Source of the DNA: Lithobates sylvaticus
Taxonomy: Eukaryota > Chordata > Amphibia > Anura > Ranidae
Assembly (NCBI GenBank): GCA_028564925.1
Contig: CM053028.1
Span: forward strand, 628,947,250 to 629,011,249
Reading direction: 5' to 3'
Length of the DNA: 64,000 nucleotides
Below are positions 13,390 through 25,044 of this stretch, piece after piece (the stretch's first letter is position 1; each line of letters starts with the position of its first letter). The translations under genes and the position numbers were made by a program. The notes under the pieces were generated by a model, which was not told the DNA's origin, did not search any database, and worked only from the letters and a program-made list of their open reading frames with translations.

Positions 13390-13955
13390 CTGGATAAGTG
13401 GACCTGATAACGGAAAAAAAATGTCAATCTTCAAAAATTATTGATAAAACAATTGAGGTCCACCTCAATGTTGAGCCCCCTAGGTGTAAGACATTTATTT
13501 CATAGCAAATATCCAGCGAGTTTCTCTTTGGGATAGATCCCTCACCCTGTTGGAGCCCCTCCAGGATTGTTGGACTACATCAATTCCACAGAATTGTATC
13601 AGTGAGGGGTCACGGTTATGTTTTTCCCGAAAGTGTAATGACACACTATGGTAGCCAAACCCTTTCTTAATGTTTGCTAAATGTTCAGCTATTTGTACTC
13701 TGGGAAGTCTTTTAGTTCTCCCGACATAAAAGAGTCCACATGGACACCACATGAGGTACACCACATGTGATGAATTGCACGTTATGAACTCCTTAATGTC
13801 GAAGGATTCTCCATCCCTATTAGAGAATTTCTGTTTTCCTCTGGTGCTAACAGTCCTACAACAAATTAGAACCTTGATGAACTTACACATGATCTCCAAA
13901 CCTGGAAACCGTTTTATTCCCATCATCATTCTCCAGTGTCTGAAAGTTGTATTTA
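13390..13955 (-). pseudogene. Penelope-like element C-terminus with GIY-YIG endonuclease
   Basis: The minus frame at 13929-13495 contains VVYLMWCPCGLFYVGRTKR, the Y-(x)n-YVG[KR]T signature of GIY-YIG nucleases. It follows a Cys-rich approach (CNSSHVVYLMWCPCG) and precedes a helical segment (IAEHLANI, VSLHFREKHN, RETRWIF). This nuclease lies C-terminal to reverse transcriptase in Penelope-like elements and makes the integration nick. The reverse transcriptase is absent: the fragment stops where a LINE poly(A) begins at 13956. Past the terminal stop codon a GLNIEVDLNCF-like tail can still be read in a shifted frame. It is a fossil fragment. Confidence 0.72.
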
Positions 13956-14278
13956 TTTTTTTTTTTATTTTTTTTTTTATATACTGAGTTCAATACATTT
14001 TTATTGCATTTTTGAAAAAAAAATACTGTATGCCATACAGCAACATGACATGTCAAATAAAGAGAAATCAAATGGTATGATAACAGTGTGATCAACGCAT
14101 AACATAAAACACGTGGTACCAACATGTAATATGCAATGACATCTAGGGACACATTTAGAGCTTTAGACTTTGATTGATTAACTTCTAAACCCGAAATCCG
14201 GGCAAACCTGTCTAAGAGTTGTAGGAGATTTGGTAATGTGATATGGGGGGAGGTAACAAATAGAAGAGCGTCATCAAG
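13956..14278 (-). mobile_element. Short LINE with internal deletion (reverse-transcriptase piece fused to 3' UTR)
   Basis: On minus, DDALLFVTSPHITLPNLLQL and SGLEVNQSKSKALNVSL match the FADD region of the L1-f ORF2. The frame then runs straight into a 3' UTR with CAATAAAAATG and an A-rich tail (T-rich at 13956-13982 on plus). Everything between reverse-transcriptase motif C and the 3' UTR is missing, and the 5' part is truncated at about 14278. It is a copy of the L1-f subfamily. Confidence 0.75.
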
Positions 14279-15430
14279 ATTATTTTCAAACAAACGACAC
14301 TGAGGCTATTTCCCCAGTTACGTTGTGGGCGGCCCACAAAGCAGTGATAAGGGGCAAAATAATTCAGCTATCATCCCGGTTAAAAAAAGAACACAGAGCC
14401 GAAATAGACAATCTCACCAAAGAGTACCAGGAAATCTGTAGACGTAACAAACGAGAACACACTCAGTCATCTCTTCAAAAACTAGAAGCAGCCAGAGTGA
14501 AGCTCAACTTGGCCCTCAGTACCGAGGCTGAAAAACACCTCCGGTGGTCAGGGGCAAGGTTCTATTCTCAAAAGGATAAAATCGGATCCAAACTGGCTAC
14601 CAAACTCTCCCCCAAAACACGTCTTCTAGCATTCCCCAAAATACGTTTGCCTTCTGGCTCATTTACACAAAACCCACAACGCATCATGGAATGCTTCCAT
14701 GATTTCTATGCCTCCCTATATAAGGAAGACACTTCTGTCCATCCCTCCAGTATCACGGAGTTTCTCGACTCCATTTCAATACCCAAACTCTCAACCGACC
14801 ACATGAATCTTCTTGAACAACCCATTTCATCCATGGAGATCAAGGCAACCATTAAAAACCTCAAACGAGGCTCCGCCCCAGGCCCTGATGGTTTCTCGGC
14901 GGGTTACTACAAAAAATTCTCAGACACCCTGTCGCCTTACTTGGCAAGATTTTTTACCTCCCTACAACAAGGATCTCCCCTGGATAAATCCTTGAACCTG
15001 GCATATATCTCGGTTATCCCAAAACCAGGCAAAGACCCCTCAATGACAGGCAACTACCGCCCAATCTCCCTGATCAATAATCTTAAACTATTAACAAAAA
15101 TAATGGCAATCCGTCTATCCTCATTTATAGCCCACTATGTCCACAAAGATCAAGCTGGATTTATCCCGGGGAGACAGGGCCCAGACCAGGTGAGGAGGGC
15201 AATAGACATAGTGTCCCTTCTAGGCTCTCAATGGGACGGGGGACCCCCTTAGGAGGGATTCCTCCTTTCCATTGACCTGCAAAAGGCATTTGATACGGTC
15301 ACTTGGCCATATATTTTCAAGGTCCTTGAAAAATGGGGTATGGGCCCCAATTTCATGGGCATTCTGAAATCCCTTTACTCCAACCCCAGTGCCCAAGTAA
15401 GATTGCAAGGCAGGTACTCAAACACGTTTT
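14265..15430 (+). pseudogene. L1-b ORF2, part 1 (spacer helix region and reverse-transcriptase start)
   Basis: Begins inside the segment after the endonuclease (TLWAAHKAVIRGKIIQLSSR) and continues through a coiled, charged linker into reverse transcriptase: SAPGPDGFSAGYYKKF, NYRPISLINNLKLLTK, DQAGFIPGRQGPDQ. An in-frame TAG at 15250-15252 follows WDGGPP; the next codons resume the expected GFLLSIDLQKAFD. The endonuclease is absent. The piece stops at the L1-c insertion. Confidence 0.85.
15417..15430. repeat. Target-site duplication of L1-c, left copy (CTCAAACACGTTTT)
   Basis: An exact 14-base match to 22766-22779. Together they bracket L1-c. Confidence 0.95.
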
Positions 15431-16429
15431 CTATTTCAATATTTTTATTGAAGAAGTTTCACAATACATAAAATCAAACATAAATCAAAACGTCTTCATA
15501 TTCCAATACAGACTTAGAAATTACTTTTGTATTGTAATAGTGACATCAACACGTCTAAAAAATGCCAAAGAAATACAAACAATCCAGTAAAAACTGCATA
15601 ACTATGCTAGAGCCATAAAGACTGGAAGACTGGTAGAGGAGTTTATGACCTTAGAAGGGGTTTGAGTCTTATGCAGAGCTCTATACTGACTAACACCGAA
15701 AAATTTCCGGAAAGATCAGGTAATCCACCTCTGCACCCTCCCCCCCAGTCGGGATCTAACTGTGTGTGAGTGGAGACTATGTCAGCTCAACCTACAATAG
15801 CCGCTTTGTAGATGTCTTGGGCTTAATATTCATTTGGTTATGCTTCCAAAACGTTTTATAATTGAATAAACAGAAGTGTCAACAACATGGAGATACGGCA
15901 TCTCCAACATAATGACAAACGTATGGTGATAAAAAAGTTAAGCCGAATAATAGTCCAGGGGAAGAGTGAGCGTACTGTGTACTCAATTAAGGCATCAAGG
16001 TCTATGTGTAAATCCTGACTGGCTGCCATGAGGTTAGAGAAGAATATTGAGCTGATTAGTTACGGCCCCGGAACTCTCCTACACCCCCTAGGGGATCATA
16101 CCGTGTCAGAGGGGGCCAAAACCAATTCTCACCCGTAACGCGTATCATCTCAAACATCAAGGACAAGGCAACTATGTTCGGGTGTCAAGCAGCAGACCAA
16201 ACACTGTGTGAACTACCATCTGAGACCCTGCTATATTCACCTGAGCCAATCAGGAACACCTGTGTCCCGACATTGTCCCTGAAAACTTTGACCAGAATTA
16301 TGTCCATATTGGACTATCAAAATACCATAGGGAACAGAAAAGAAGAGAGATGTAGTAATAGGAAAAGAGAAGGGGATAGGATAAGAAAGGGAAAGGAGCA
16401 CCATTACCCGTCTACATGAATAGTTCTGT

Positions 16430-19400
16430 TCATGACAAGGAGGGAAAGTCGGACAGTCCCATCAGTCGGGCCCACGGTTCCCAGGTGGCTTCAAATTTTT
16501 CAGAAGAGTCCTGTAGTAGACTGGTTAGTTTTTCTTGAGACATTACCCAGGAGATTTTTCTTTTAGCCATTGAGAGAGAAACGGTCTGTGTTTTCCAGGC
16601 CCTAGCAATCGTAAGCTTAGCTCCTAAAAGCACAAACTGAACCAGTCTACTAGAGGGTTTAGATATGTGTGGGATGGTTTCATGAAGAAGGGCCACCAAG
16701 GGGGACCTGGGAACTGAAGAACCTACCAATTTATCCATCATATTGAAGATTTTTTTCCAGAAGGATCGAATCTTCGGGCATTCCCACCATATATGTGACA
16801 TTGTACCTAAAAGCTGGCAACCTCTGAAGCAGAGGGGGCTAGTAGCCGGATACATTAAGGCTAATCTGACAGGTGTGTAGTACCATCTGGTCATCACTTT
16901 TAGACCAGCTTCCATCAGTGTGGTATTTAGAATTCCCCGAAATGATTTAGCGCAAGCAGAATGCCATTTCTCTATAGTCCAGAGGAAATTGAAGTCTGTC
17001 TCCCAGGCATCCATAAAAGACGCCTTGGAGACAGGAGCAGTAAGTGATGTGTAGATCGTGGAGACCCCCCCCCTCTGGTCCATGGTCTGACCGCACCATA
17101 TTTCGTAGTCTGTGAATGCTGGCGTGTTAGAATTGTTTTTACATAGGGACTGCAGAAAGTGATGAATTTGATGGAACCGAAATATTTCAGAGTTGGGGAG
17201 ATCAAATTTTTTAATGCATTGTTTAAGATTGAGCGGTCCAGTAGCTGTAAAGAAGTGACCTATTCTATATAGACCTTTATCAACCCACCATTTAAAGGCC
17301 AGAACGTTCCTGCCTGGGGGGAATTGTTGGTTGTTAAATATGTGGGTCAAGGGTTTGTAAGCAGAGACAAGAGAAGGTGAAGAACGTAAGGAGTCCCATA
17401 GGGCGAAGGAGTGAGACAGTGTAGGGGAGAGAATCGGGGGCCTATTCTTTTGAGGGGACCACAATAAGAAGTCCAGGGTATAGTGGGGTACAGCGTGTTT
17501 TTCAATTTGGATCCAATCCGGCTTCTCAAATTTGGAATAAACCATTGATATTTGGGCAAGCCTGGCTGCTTGATAATATTTATATAAATGAGGAAGACCC
17601 AAGCCTCCTTTTTTCCTATGCGCATAAAGGATTCCTTGGGCCAATCTGTACCCTTTCTTGCCCCGAACAAACTTCAGAAGCTTACTCTGGAAGGTCTTGA
17701 TGTGGTCTCTCCTAATGGGAATGGGGAGGGATCGAAATAGATACAGTAATCTAGGAAGTAATGTCATCTTGATGGCATTTATCCTTCCTAGCCAGGAAAT
17801 GGAATGCTGTGCCCAGTTTCGCATGTCTGTTTCTAGTTTACGATACATGGGAGGATAGTTGTGACTGTATAAACTTTCAATTTTAGCTGTGAGGTTAATA
17901 CCCAAGTAGCTGATGTAAGATTCACTCCATTGAAATTTAAAGGATTGTTTTAGAAGATCTACTGTGGGGGAGTCCAGCGAAACATTAAGGGCCTGCGATT
18001 TGGAGTAGTTCACCTGAAGGCCCGATAACTTAGAAAAGGTGCGTAGCAAAGAGCATAGATTGGGAAGAGATATAATGGGGGAAGTTATGAAAAGCATAAT
18101 GTCGTCCGCAAAGAGGCCACATTTATGAGTTTGGAGACCACATGTAACCCCTTTAATGTCCGGGTTTTGACGAATTGCTATGGCGAGCGTCTCTATTGCA
18201 ATCGCAAAAATTAGTGGTGACAATGGACAACCCTGTCTGGTTCCCTGTCGTATCGATATGGGTTTAGAATAAAAGCCTTGGATCCTAACTTTTGCTGAGG
18301 GAGAGGAGTAAAGCGCTTGTATGAGACCCATAAATCGCGGTCCGAATCCCCATCGCTGTAAAATGGTGAAGATGTAGGGCCAGGAAACTGAATCAAAGGC
18401 CTTTTGTAGATCTAGAGATAGAAGCATTCCCGATTGTTTGGGGCCACCATCCCAATTAGTTTGGAGGATAGACATGACATCTATTGTCCTCCGTATCTGG
18501 TCTGGGCCCTGTCTACCCGGAATGAAACCTACCTGATCCTTATGAATATATGTACTAATAAAGGTTGCAATGCGGTTGGCGATAATTTTGGTCAGGATCT
18601 TGACGTCGCAGTTAATTAAGGAGATAGGGCGGTAGTTCCCAACTTCTTCCGGGTTTTTGTTCGGTTTTGGGATAACTGCGATAAATGCAGTATTAAGCTG
18701 AGGATCAAGTGGGTTACCTTTCGTGGTGTAGTTGAAGAATTTAGATAAGTATGGGGCTAAAATGTCAGCAAATGTTTTGTAGTAAGGGTTCGACAGACCA
18801 TCTGGCCCAGGGGCAGAGCCTTTTTTCAGGGCTTTTATTGCTTCTAAGACTTCCCCTTCTGTGAAAGGGGCTTCTAGACTATCTCTGTGGTCAGTGGAAA
18901 GACGGGGGATGGGTAAACTTTCAAGAAAAGCATGAGTGGTGGAGTCAATTGAGGGGGGAGACGGGGAATAAAGTTTGTTGTAAAACTCATAAAATGAGTC
19001 AGTAATCTTGGAGGGATTGGCTGTGATGCCATGGCCTGGTATGCGTATTTTCGGCATTGTGTACGTTTTTAGTTTTGGTGTCAATTTGGAAGCCAGCAAG
19101 GAGCCCATCTTGTCGCCTTGTGTGTAAAATCGATTTTGGGACCAACGGAGTTGTTTTTCGGCTTTAGCTGTGAGAGCAAGGTTGAGTTCTAACCTGGCCT
19201 TGTCAAGCTGAGGAATCAAAGAGGGGGAAGGGTTCATTTTGTGCTGTGCCTTGAGTGTAGTGTATTCATTTTCTAATCTTTTGATGTCTGCTTCCCTCTC
19301 TCTCTTGATGGAAGAAGCTAGTCTGATGAATTCCCCTCTAATGAAGGCTTTATGAGCTGCCCACAGTGTTTCAGCAGAAACAGCCCCCTGATCATTGAAT

Positions 19401-20243
19401 TTGAAATATTCCTCAATCGATTTTGTCAACATTGTTACTCGAATAGGATCAGAGAGAATGGACTCATTGAGTCTCCACTGTCTCTGATCCGGTCTGTTGT
19501 AGTGGGATTGAAGAGTCATAATCACCATGGAGTGATCAGATAAGCTAGAGTCAGCAATGTGAGATTTCAAAATGAGCGGGATAGTTTGTGATCGTACCAG
19601 CAGATGATCAATCCTGGTGTATGTGTTGTGTGGGTGAGAGAAATGGGTGTAGTCTCTACTATTGGGGTTCAACTCCCTCCAAACGTCCGCTAATCCCTGT
19701 GCGTGTATCAGTTTCGCAATCTTAAGGCTTTCTTTGGAAGGGCGGGTAAGCTGTGCATTCAGAGGTCTAGACTTGTCTTGTCCTTGATCAAAGGCCACAT
19801 TGGAGTCCCCCCCAAATATGACTGTACCCTCAAGCAGTGGGGTAAGGGTTTGAAGAAGGTCTCTGAAAAAGGCTGCTTGTCCTTTATTAGGAGAGTAGTA
19901 GGAAATTATGGAATACAGCTGACCCTCGATAGTTCCTTTGACTAATAGATATCTACCCTGTGGATCTTTCATATCAGAGATCCAAGTGAAATTACATGTC
20001 TTCGCTATGGCCACTGCTACTCCTTTGGTTTTATTTTCCGCATTGGCCAAAAAAAAATGTAGGGAAATGTGAGTGAATAAATTTGGGGCTAAAGCTAATG
20101 GGGAAATGGGTTTCTTGCAGAAGGACGATGTCTAATTTAGACGTTTTATATGTGTTAAATATTTTTTTGCGTTTTAGGGGTGAATTCAATCCCTGTACAT
20201 TGTGGGTGGCTACCCTCAAAACCTTACGTGTATGATCAGCCAT
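16430..20243 (-). CDS. L1-c ORF2: endonuclease-reverse transcriptase, one homopolymer frame change
   Basis: Start ATG 20243 (MADHTRKVLRVATHNVQGLN) was chosen because the endonuclease follows at once. Motifs in order: LQETHF; after the frame change KTKGVAVAIAK, GGDSNVAFD, YTRIDHLLV, SDHSMVIM; the linker TLWAAHKAFIRGEFI; then SAPGPDGLSNPYYKTF, NYRPISLINCDVKILTK, DQVGFIPGRQGPDQ, LSLDLQKAFDSVSW, GTRQGCPLSP and GLFADDIMLF. At the C-terminus a Cys/His knuckle (CFRGCQ...SHIWWECPKIRSFW) is clear. The break is one base in the T9 run (plus 20049-20057); joining HFPTFF to LANAENKTKG across it gives an unbroken protein of about 1,270 residues. It may be a consensus error. Confidence 0.88.
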
Positions 20244-21140
20244 GGACCTGGGAGGGGGAGGAGCTGCCCGAGCCCGCATCACTTACCTTCATTGGGGATT
20301 TGTGTAGAGATGTCGTATGGAAGAGCGATGGACCAGTCCTGCTGGCAGCGTTCTGTCGGTGCTGACCTCCGCTAGATGGTTCTGAAAAACAGAGAACGGG
20401 TAAGTAGTGCTCCAGAAAGGGGGAGAGGAAAGAGAGAGAGAAAAAGAAAAAGCAGAGATAAAGGAGTTTACTCCCACCCAGGCAAAATAAGGCCCGGGGG
20501 AGAGCAACATCCTTGAAGTACATCTCACCATAAATCGTGAGATGAGAGGAAAAATCCAAATACCGACCGTATTGGTCGGTCATCCTACCACCCTGACAAC
20601 CGAAGCAGTCAAAGAAGTAGGAGGAGGCGCATGTAAACCACACCTCCCCTGAGCGCCCTAATACCCACTACACTTGTGGCTGAACAAACAGAAAACATTC
20701 ACAGAAAAGCAGGTAGTGATAATTGTTAAGCATACATACCACCCTTAGGGCTCGCCAAGCCCCAAAAACAGAAACCCCCCCCCCCCCTCCCTCTCAAGAG
20801 AGGGAAGATAGGAGGAAAAGAAAAAAAAATGTATTTACATATATATATACATATGTATACATGTATACGTATACACACATATATACCCATACACATATAC
20901 ACACTCATACCCATACGCATGAATGAAATAAAAGGAATAATGGGAGGAGCAAGGACCTACGTCCTTGAGGGGGACTAGGTAGACCCCGTGAATAACACAA
21001 GACATAGGAGAAGTCCGTTCCTAGTCATAGAAAAATAACCCTGCCTGCAGACCATAAAAAAAAAAAAAAAAAAAAAAAAAGGAGGAATGGTCCAGTGGTC
21101 AGGGAGTAAACCAGTTTTAGATATTGAAGGAGGATCCTGT
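20244..21140 (-). other. L1-c spacer between ORF1 and ORF2
   Basis: About 0.9 kb without a supported gene. It holds a C run (20777-20787), an interrupted TA/CA microsatellite (about 20838-20925) and an A run of about 24 (21058-21080). Confidence 0.7.
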
Positions 21141-22181
21141 TCAGGTTGGGCCCTTGTGTGATGATCTTCTGGTCTTGGCCTTGTTCCATAGAGGATCCGG
21201 CGGGCTCGTCGGGAGCGGGCGTTTGTTGGTTCCTGGGAGGGATGCAGAAGCTTCCGTTTCCATTTCCTGTGAGATGATTTTTAGGTTAAGAAGTAGTTGT
21301 TCACCCGATACGAAGGTGGAAAAAGAGTGTTGCTGGCCCTTGTACGCAAATTTAACCGCAAAAGGGAAGGCCCATTTGTACTTAATGTCCTTCTGGGTCA
21401 TGACTGTCAACAGCGGTTTGAGAGCTCTTCTCCGTTGAATGGTAGAGGGGGAGAGATCTGCAAATATCTGGACGGGATGACCTTGGCAGGTGATCTGAGG
21501 GAGAGCTCGGGCCTGTTTCATCACGGACTCCTTCACAGCGTAGTAGAGCGGTTTGGCGATGATGTCCCTGGGAGAGCCGTCCTTCCTGGGTGGGCCTAAA
21601 GCTCTGTGTACTCTGTCTAATTCAAGGCGGGCCGGCGGAGTGTTCGGAACGAGGGACCTAATCAAGTCTTGTGTGGCAGTGGAAACGTCAGTAATCGATT
21701 CAGGCAGGCCTCTGATTCTGAAGTTCAGTCTCCTTGACCTATTTTCCAAGTCGTCAATACGTGAAAACGCAGTATCCAGTTGGTCTTGTAGGGTTTGGAT
21801 AAGGCCTGAATTCTGAAAGGATACTGCAGCTGTCTGTTCCAGTTTGTCTTCAATGGCGTCCATCCTGGAGCCGATGTTCTGTAGGTCTGCCTTGATTTCT
21901 CCCGTGATGGCAGCTGCGTTAGCAGTGAGAAGTGTAGAGAATTTGAGGAAAAGATCATCAACTGAGATCTGAGGAAGTTGTGAGATTGGTCCATGAGGGC
22001 CCGCAGGGAATAGGACCTGATCCCCAAATGAGTGACTGAGCAAGGACTCTGTGGAAGCAGGGGAGGGATTCTGAGAATGAGTTTCAATGTCACATGACCC
22101 TGGGGAGAAATTTCCAGCTTTGTGATCCGGAGTTGTTTCTAGATGTGAGGGCATAGATACTGCAGCAGCCATGGCGGCCAT
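21141..22181 (-). CDS. L1-c ORF1: RNA-binding protein
   Basis: ORF1 protein coats LINE RNA as a trimer and acts as a nucleic-acid chaperone. I chose ATG 22181 (MAAMAAAVSMPSH) over the longer frame start at 22253 because it lies at CAAAATGGCCGCCATGG and the upstream part looks like 5' UTR. Residue order: an acidic/Ser-Pro N-terminus, a coiled coil (IKADLQNIGSRMDAIEDKLE and QDQLDTAFSRIDDLE), an RRM start NRSRRLNFRIRGLPE, and a C-terminal domain with LDRVHRALGPPRKDGSPRD, FADLSPSTIQRRRALKP and YKWAFPFAVKFAYKG. Open throughout, about 346 residues. Confidence 0.9.
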   Translation of the reverse strand: MAAMAAAVSMPSHLETTPDHKAGNFSPGSCDIETHSQNPSPASTESLLSHSFGDQVLFPAGPHGPISQLPQISVDDLFLKFSTLLTANAAAITGEIKADLQNIGSRMDAIEDKLEQTAAVSFQNSGLIQTLQDQLDTAFSRIDDLENRSRRLNFRIRGLPESITDVSTATQDLIRSLVPNTPPARLELDRVHRALGPPRKDGSPRDIIAKPLYYAVKESVMKQARALPQITCQGHPVQIFADLSPSTIQRRRALKPLLTVMTQKDIKYKWAFPFAVKFAYKGQQHSFSTFVSGEQLLLNLKIISQEMETEASASLPGTNKRPLPTSPPDPLWNKAKTRRSSHKGPT

Positions 22182-22765
22182 TTTGGGACACCCAATTTGT
22201 GAGGCGGCTAAGAATTCGGGTTTTAGGCTCCTCCTGACCCCAAGCCTCTGCATAAGGAGGGCTGCCTATAATATATGGGATATGGGGTACTTGTACCTTT
22301 GACCTCCTGCAGCGATCTGCGGTATAAAAGAGCACCTTCTTGTTTTAGAGTGATCCGGCGGCCATCTTGGAACACCCCTCGTGTGCTGCGGCTGCTGTGT
22401 GGGGTCAACGGCCAGAGCTGGTGGCCTGATAAGTATGTGGGGAGAGTCACCGGGTGGCGGAGGTCTCGGATGGCTATTCTTATGCCGAGTTTAGCAGGAA
22501 TAAAGAGCCTTTACCGTTATTAGAGACCTCCGGCGGCCATCTTGGTACACCTTCCGTGTACTGGGGCTTCTATGCTGGGTCAGCGGCCGGCGCGGGCGGC
22601 CGGAAAAGGTTGTGGGGAGGTACACCGGGTGGCGGAGGTCCCGGATGACGTATCTGGTGCCGGTAAACAGCGCTGGGTGGGTCACGGCGGGCGCAATAGG
22701 TTCCGTGTGGCGCGGAGCTCCCGGCTTAAGCGGCCATCTTGGAGCTCCCGCGCATGCGCACCCCT
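22182..22765 (-). promoter_or_regulatory. L1-c 5' UTR: repeated promoter units with YY1-like sites and an NRF1-like site at the 5' tip
   Basis: The motif GCCATCTTGG (minus CCAAGATGGC, the YY1 core) occurs at 22361-22370, 22536-22545 and 22733-22742. It is followed each time by related sequence (…GTGT…CTG…GGGGTCA/GGGTCA…CGGGTGGCGGAGGT), giving units of about 175-195 bp. GCGCATGCGC, an NRF1-type palindrome, lies at 22750-22759, six bases from the element's 5' end. YY1 positions transcription starts in mammalian L1; the role here is inference. Confidence 0.65.
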
Positions 22766-22779
22766 CTCAAACACGTTTT
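22766..22779. repeat. Target-site duplication of L1-c, right copy
   Basis: Exact match to 15417-15430. Confidence 0.95.
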
Positions 22780-23834
22780 ATATAGAGAAAGGCACCAGAC
22801 AGGGATGCCCATTATGGCCCCTTATTTTTGCAATCACCATTGAGTCCCTAGCAATCGCCATTCGTAGCCACCCAGACATTAAAGGGGTCACATGTGGCCC
22901 TCAAGAGCATAAATGCGCCCTATTCGCGGACGACCTACTCCTCTTTGTCACATCACCCCTCATCTCCACCCCTAACATTATCAAGCTCCTTGAACAGTTT
23001 GGGGTAGCCTCGGGCCTACGAGTCAATGTTTCCAAATCCGCAGCTCTAAATATATTGATCTCGCCGAACCTTCTTAAGCGCCTACAATCACATTTTCCTT
23101 TCACCTGGAGCTCCACTTCTATTCCTTATTTAGGCATAAACCTTACCGCTAGATTTGACACGTTATTCGCCAACAACTACCCCCCTACATTCAAGAAACT
23201 TGAAGCTGACATGTCCACTTGGTCCAAATATGATCTATCCTGGCTGGGCAGGGTTAACTCCATTAAAATGACCCTCCTTCCCCGCCTCCTGTACCTCTCC
23301 CGATCCCTTCCTATCCCTATTAAAAAAGCGCAACTCCTACGGTTCCAATCCTCCATCCTGAAATTTATCTGGGGATCCAAAGGCAGACGATGCTCCAAGG
23401 AAACACTTTATAGACTCAACACCCAAGGTGGTCTGGCCCTCCCTAATATTTGGTGGTATTACCAATCAGCGCAATTGGCTCAGATCTCTGTAGCCTATGC
23501 CAGGGGCCCTAAACCGGACTGGCTACTGATGAGAGACAAGCAACGCAGCGACACACAATAGATTACTTACTCTGGGCTCTCCCGCGACTCAGACCTGCAA
23601 TATTAGCCCCAACCCTTTCTCACTCAATGTCATTATGGGACAGACTTCAAAAACACTCAGCCCTAACCTCCCCCATTCGCCCACTGGCGCACTTGTTCCA
23701 CAACCCAGAATTTCCACCCGGTCAAAACATACTTGCGTTTAAATGGTGGTTAGGCAAAGGTCTATACAGGATAGGTAATTTCCTCAATACCAGGGGGCCC
23801 CTTACTATCAGACACTGTGTTAGTAAGTTGGAAA
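22766..23834 (+). pseudogene. L1-b ORF2, part 2 (reverse-transcriptase core onward)
   Basis: Resumes after L1-c with the duplicated target and then IEKGTRQGCPLWPLIFAI, CALFADDLLLFVTSP (catalytic FADD), SIPYLGINLTARFD, LSWLGRVNSIKMTLLPRLLYL, FIWGSKGRRCSKE. A frame change near 23550 puts a stop after QRSDTQ, while the continuation (IDYLLWALPRLRPAIL, LSLWDRLQKH, FPPGQNILAFKWWLGKGLYRIG) is in another frame. It stops where L1-d was inserted. Confidence 0.88.
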
Positions 23835-24629
23835 ACTCATCTCTATGACGGCACATAGAAACAAACTACAAAGACAGCATATCTCTACCCTGTCGGCCAA
23901 GATACACGCATTGGAACGACTACACAAGGCCTCCCTAGCCCAACAATCCCTTTTAGACCTCATCAAGGCCCGAGATGAAATAAAGGAAGAATTGCATAAA
24001 AGACTTAAACGCAAATTTCTTCTATCCCAGAAGCTGTTTTATCAATTCGGTAACAAAACAGGCAAGCTGCTTGCCAGAGCACTGCAACGCAGGAAAGCTA
24101 CTACTACGATACACAGAATTATTGATCCTGAGGGCAATACACATGTATCTCCGGAGGCAATCACCACTCAGTTCCTTTCACACTGATCCCCAAACCAGGT
24201 AAAGATGATAATATAGTATCTAACTATAGGCCCATTTCACTCCTGAATGTAGACATAAAACTGTATGGTAAAATTCTTGCCAATCGTATCCTTCCACTCC
24301 TACCTAAAATAATCTCCCTAGATCAAGTAGGCTTCGTCCCTGGGAGGGAAGCCAGAGATAATACAATTAAGGCCCTAAACATACACCGTTGGTTATCTCA
24401 CAACACTACCCAAAAAGGATTCTTTCTATCGTTGGATGCAGAGAAGGCGTTCGACAGAGTGGCATGGGACTATATGTCCGCTGCACTTACGGCCTTGGGT
24501 TTCCCTCCTAAATTCCTGCAAATGATACTCGCATTATACTCGCATCCGACTGCTCGCCTACGGATCAACGGTCGCCTGTCGGACGCCTTCTCTGTCTCCA
24601 ATGGCACTCGTCAGGGTTGCCCGCTGTCG

Positions 24630-25044
24630 CCCCTTATTTTTATTCTTACCTTAGAACCCTTCCTACGAAAACTTAGGACCAACCCAGACATTACTGGCAT
24701 AGAAATACACAATAAACAATACAAACTTGCGGCCTACGCAGACGACATTCTCCTCTTCTTGTCCAACCTGCTCACTTCCCTACCTAACCTTCTGAAAGAC
24801 TTCACCCTATTTAGACAACTCTCTAACTTGCAGATTAATTTTTCAAAATCAAAAGCTCTTAATGTATCCCTCCAACCACAAACCGTGTCTCTATGCAAAT
24901 CTAACTTCCCCTTCACTTGGGAAGATACTTCCCTTACATACTTGGGAATCCAACTACCTACCAACTTGACCGACCTTTACCGATTAAATTATCTTAAAAT
25001 TTTACAAACCATCCAAAATGACCTCCTCAAATGGACATCTGGAC
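24630..25044 (+). repeat. 415-bp direct repeat flanking a reversed LINE piece, left copy
   Basis: Matches 25963-26377 with no gaps and about three substitutions that I can see. It covers the FADD region of L1-d ORF2. Confidence 0.95.

Larger units (their letters stand above)
15431..22765 (-). mobile_element. LINE L1-c, near-complete Tx1-like element
   Basis: Reads 5' to 3' on minus: a 5' UTR with repeated promoter units (22765-22182), ORF1 (22181-21141), a 0.9-kb spacer with poly-A and poly-C runs, ORF2 (20243-16430), and a 1-kb 3' UTR ending in CAATAAAAATATTGAAAT. There is no long poly(A) tail. The exact 14-bp target duplications show it is full length and fairly recent. Its only visible coding break is in an A9/T9 run of ORF2. 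Confidence 0.93.

Noticed and set aside
13956-15430. Twin-priming inversion joining the minus mini-LINE and L1-b
   Set aside because: The mini-LINE has its own 3' end and A tail, and belongs to a different subfamily from L1-b.
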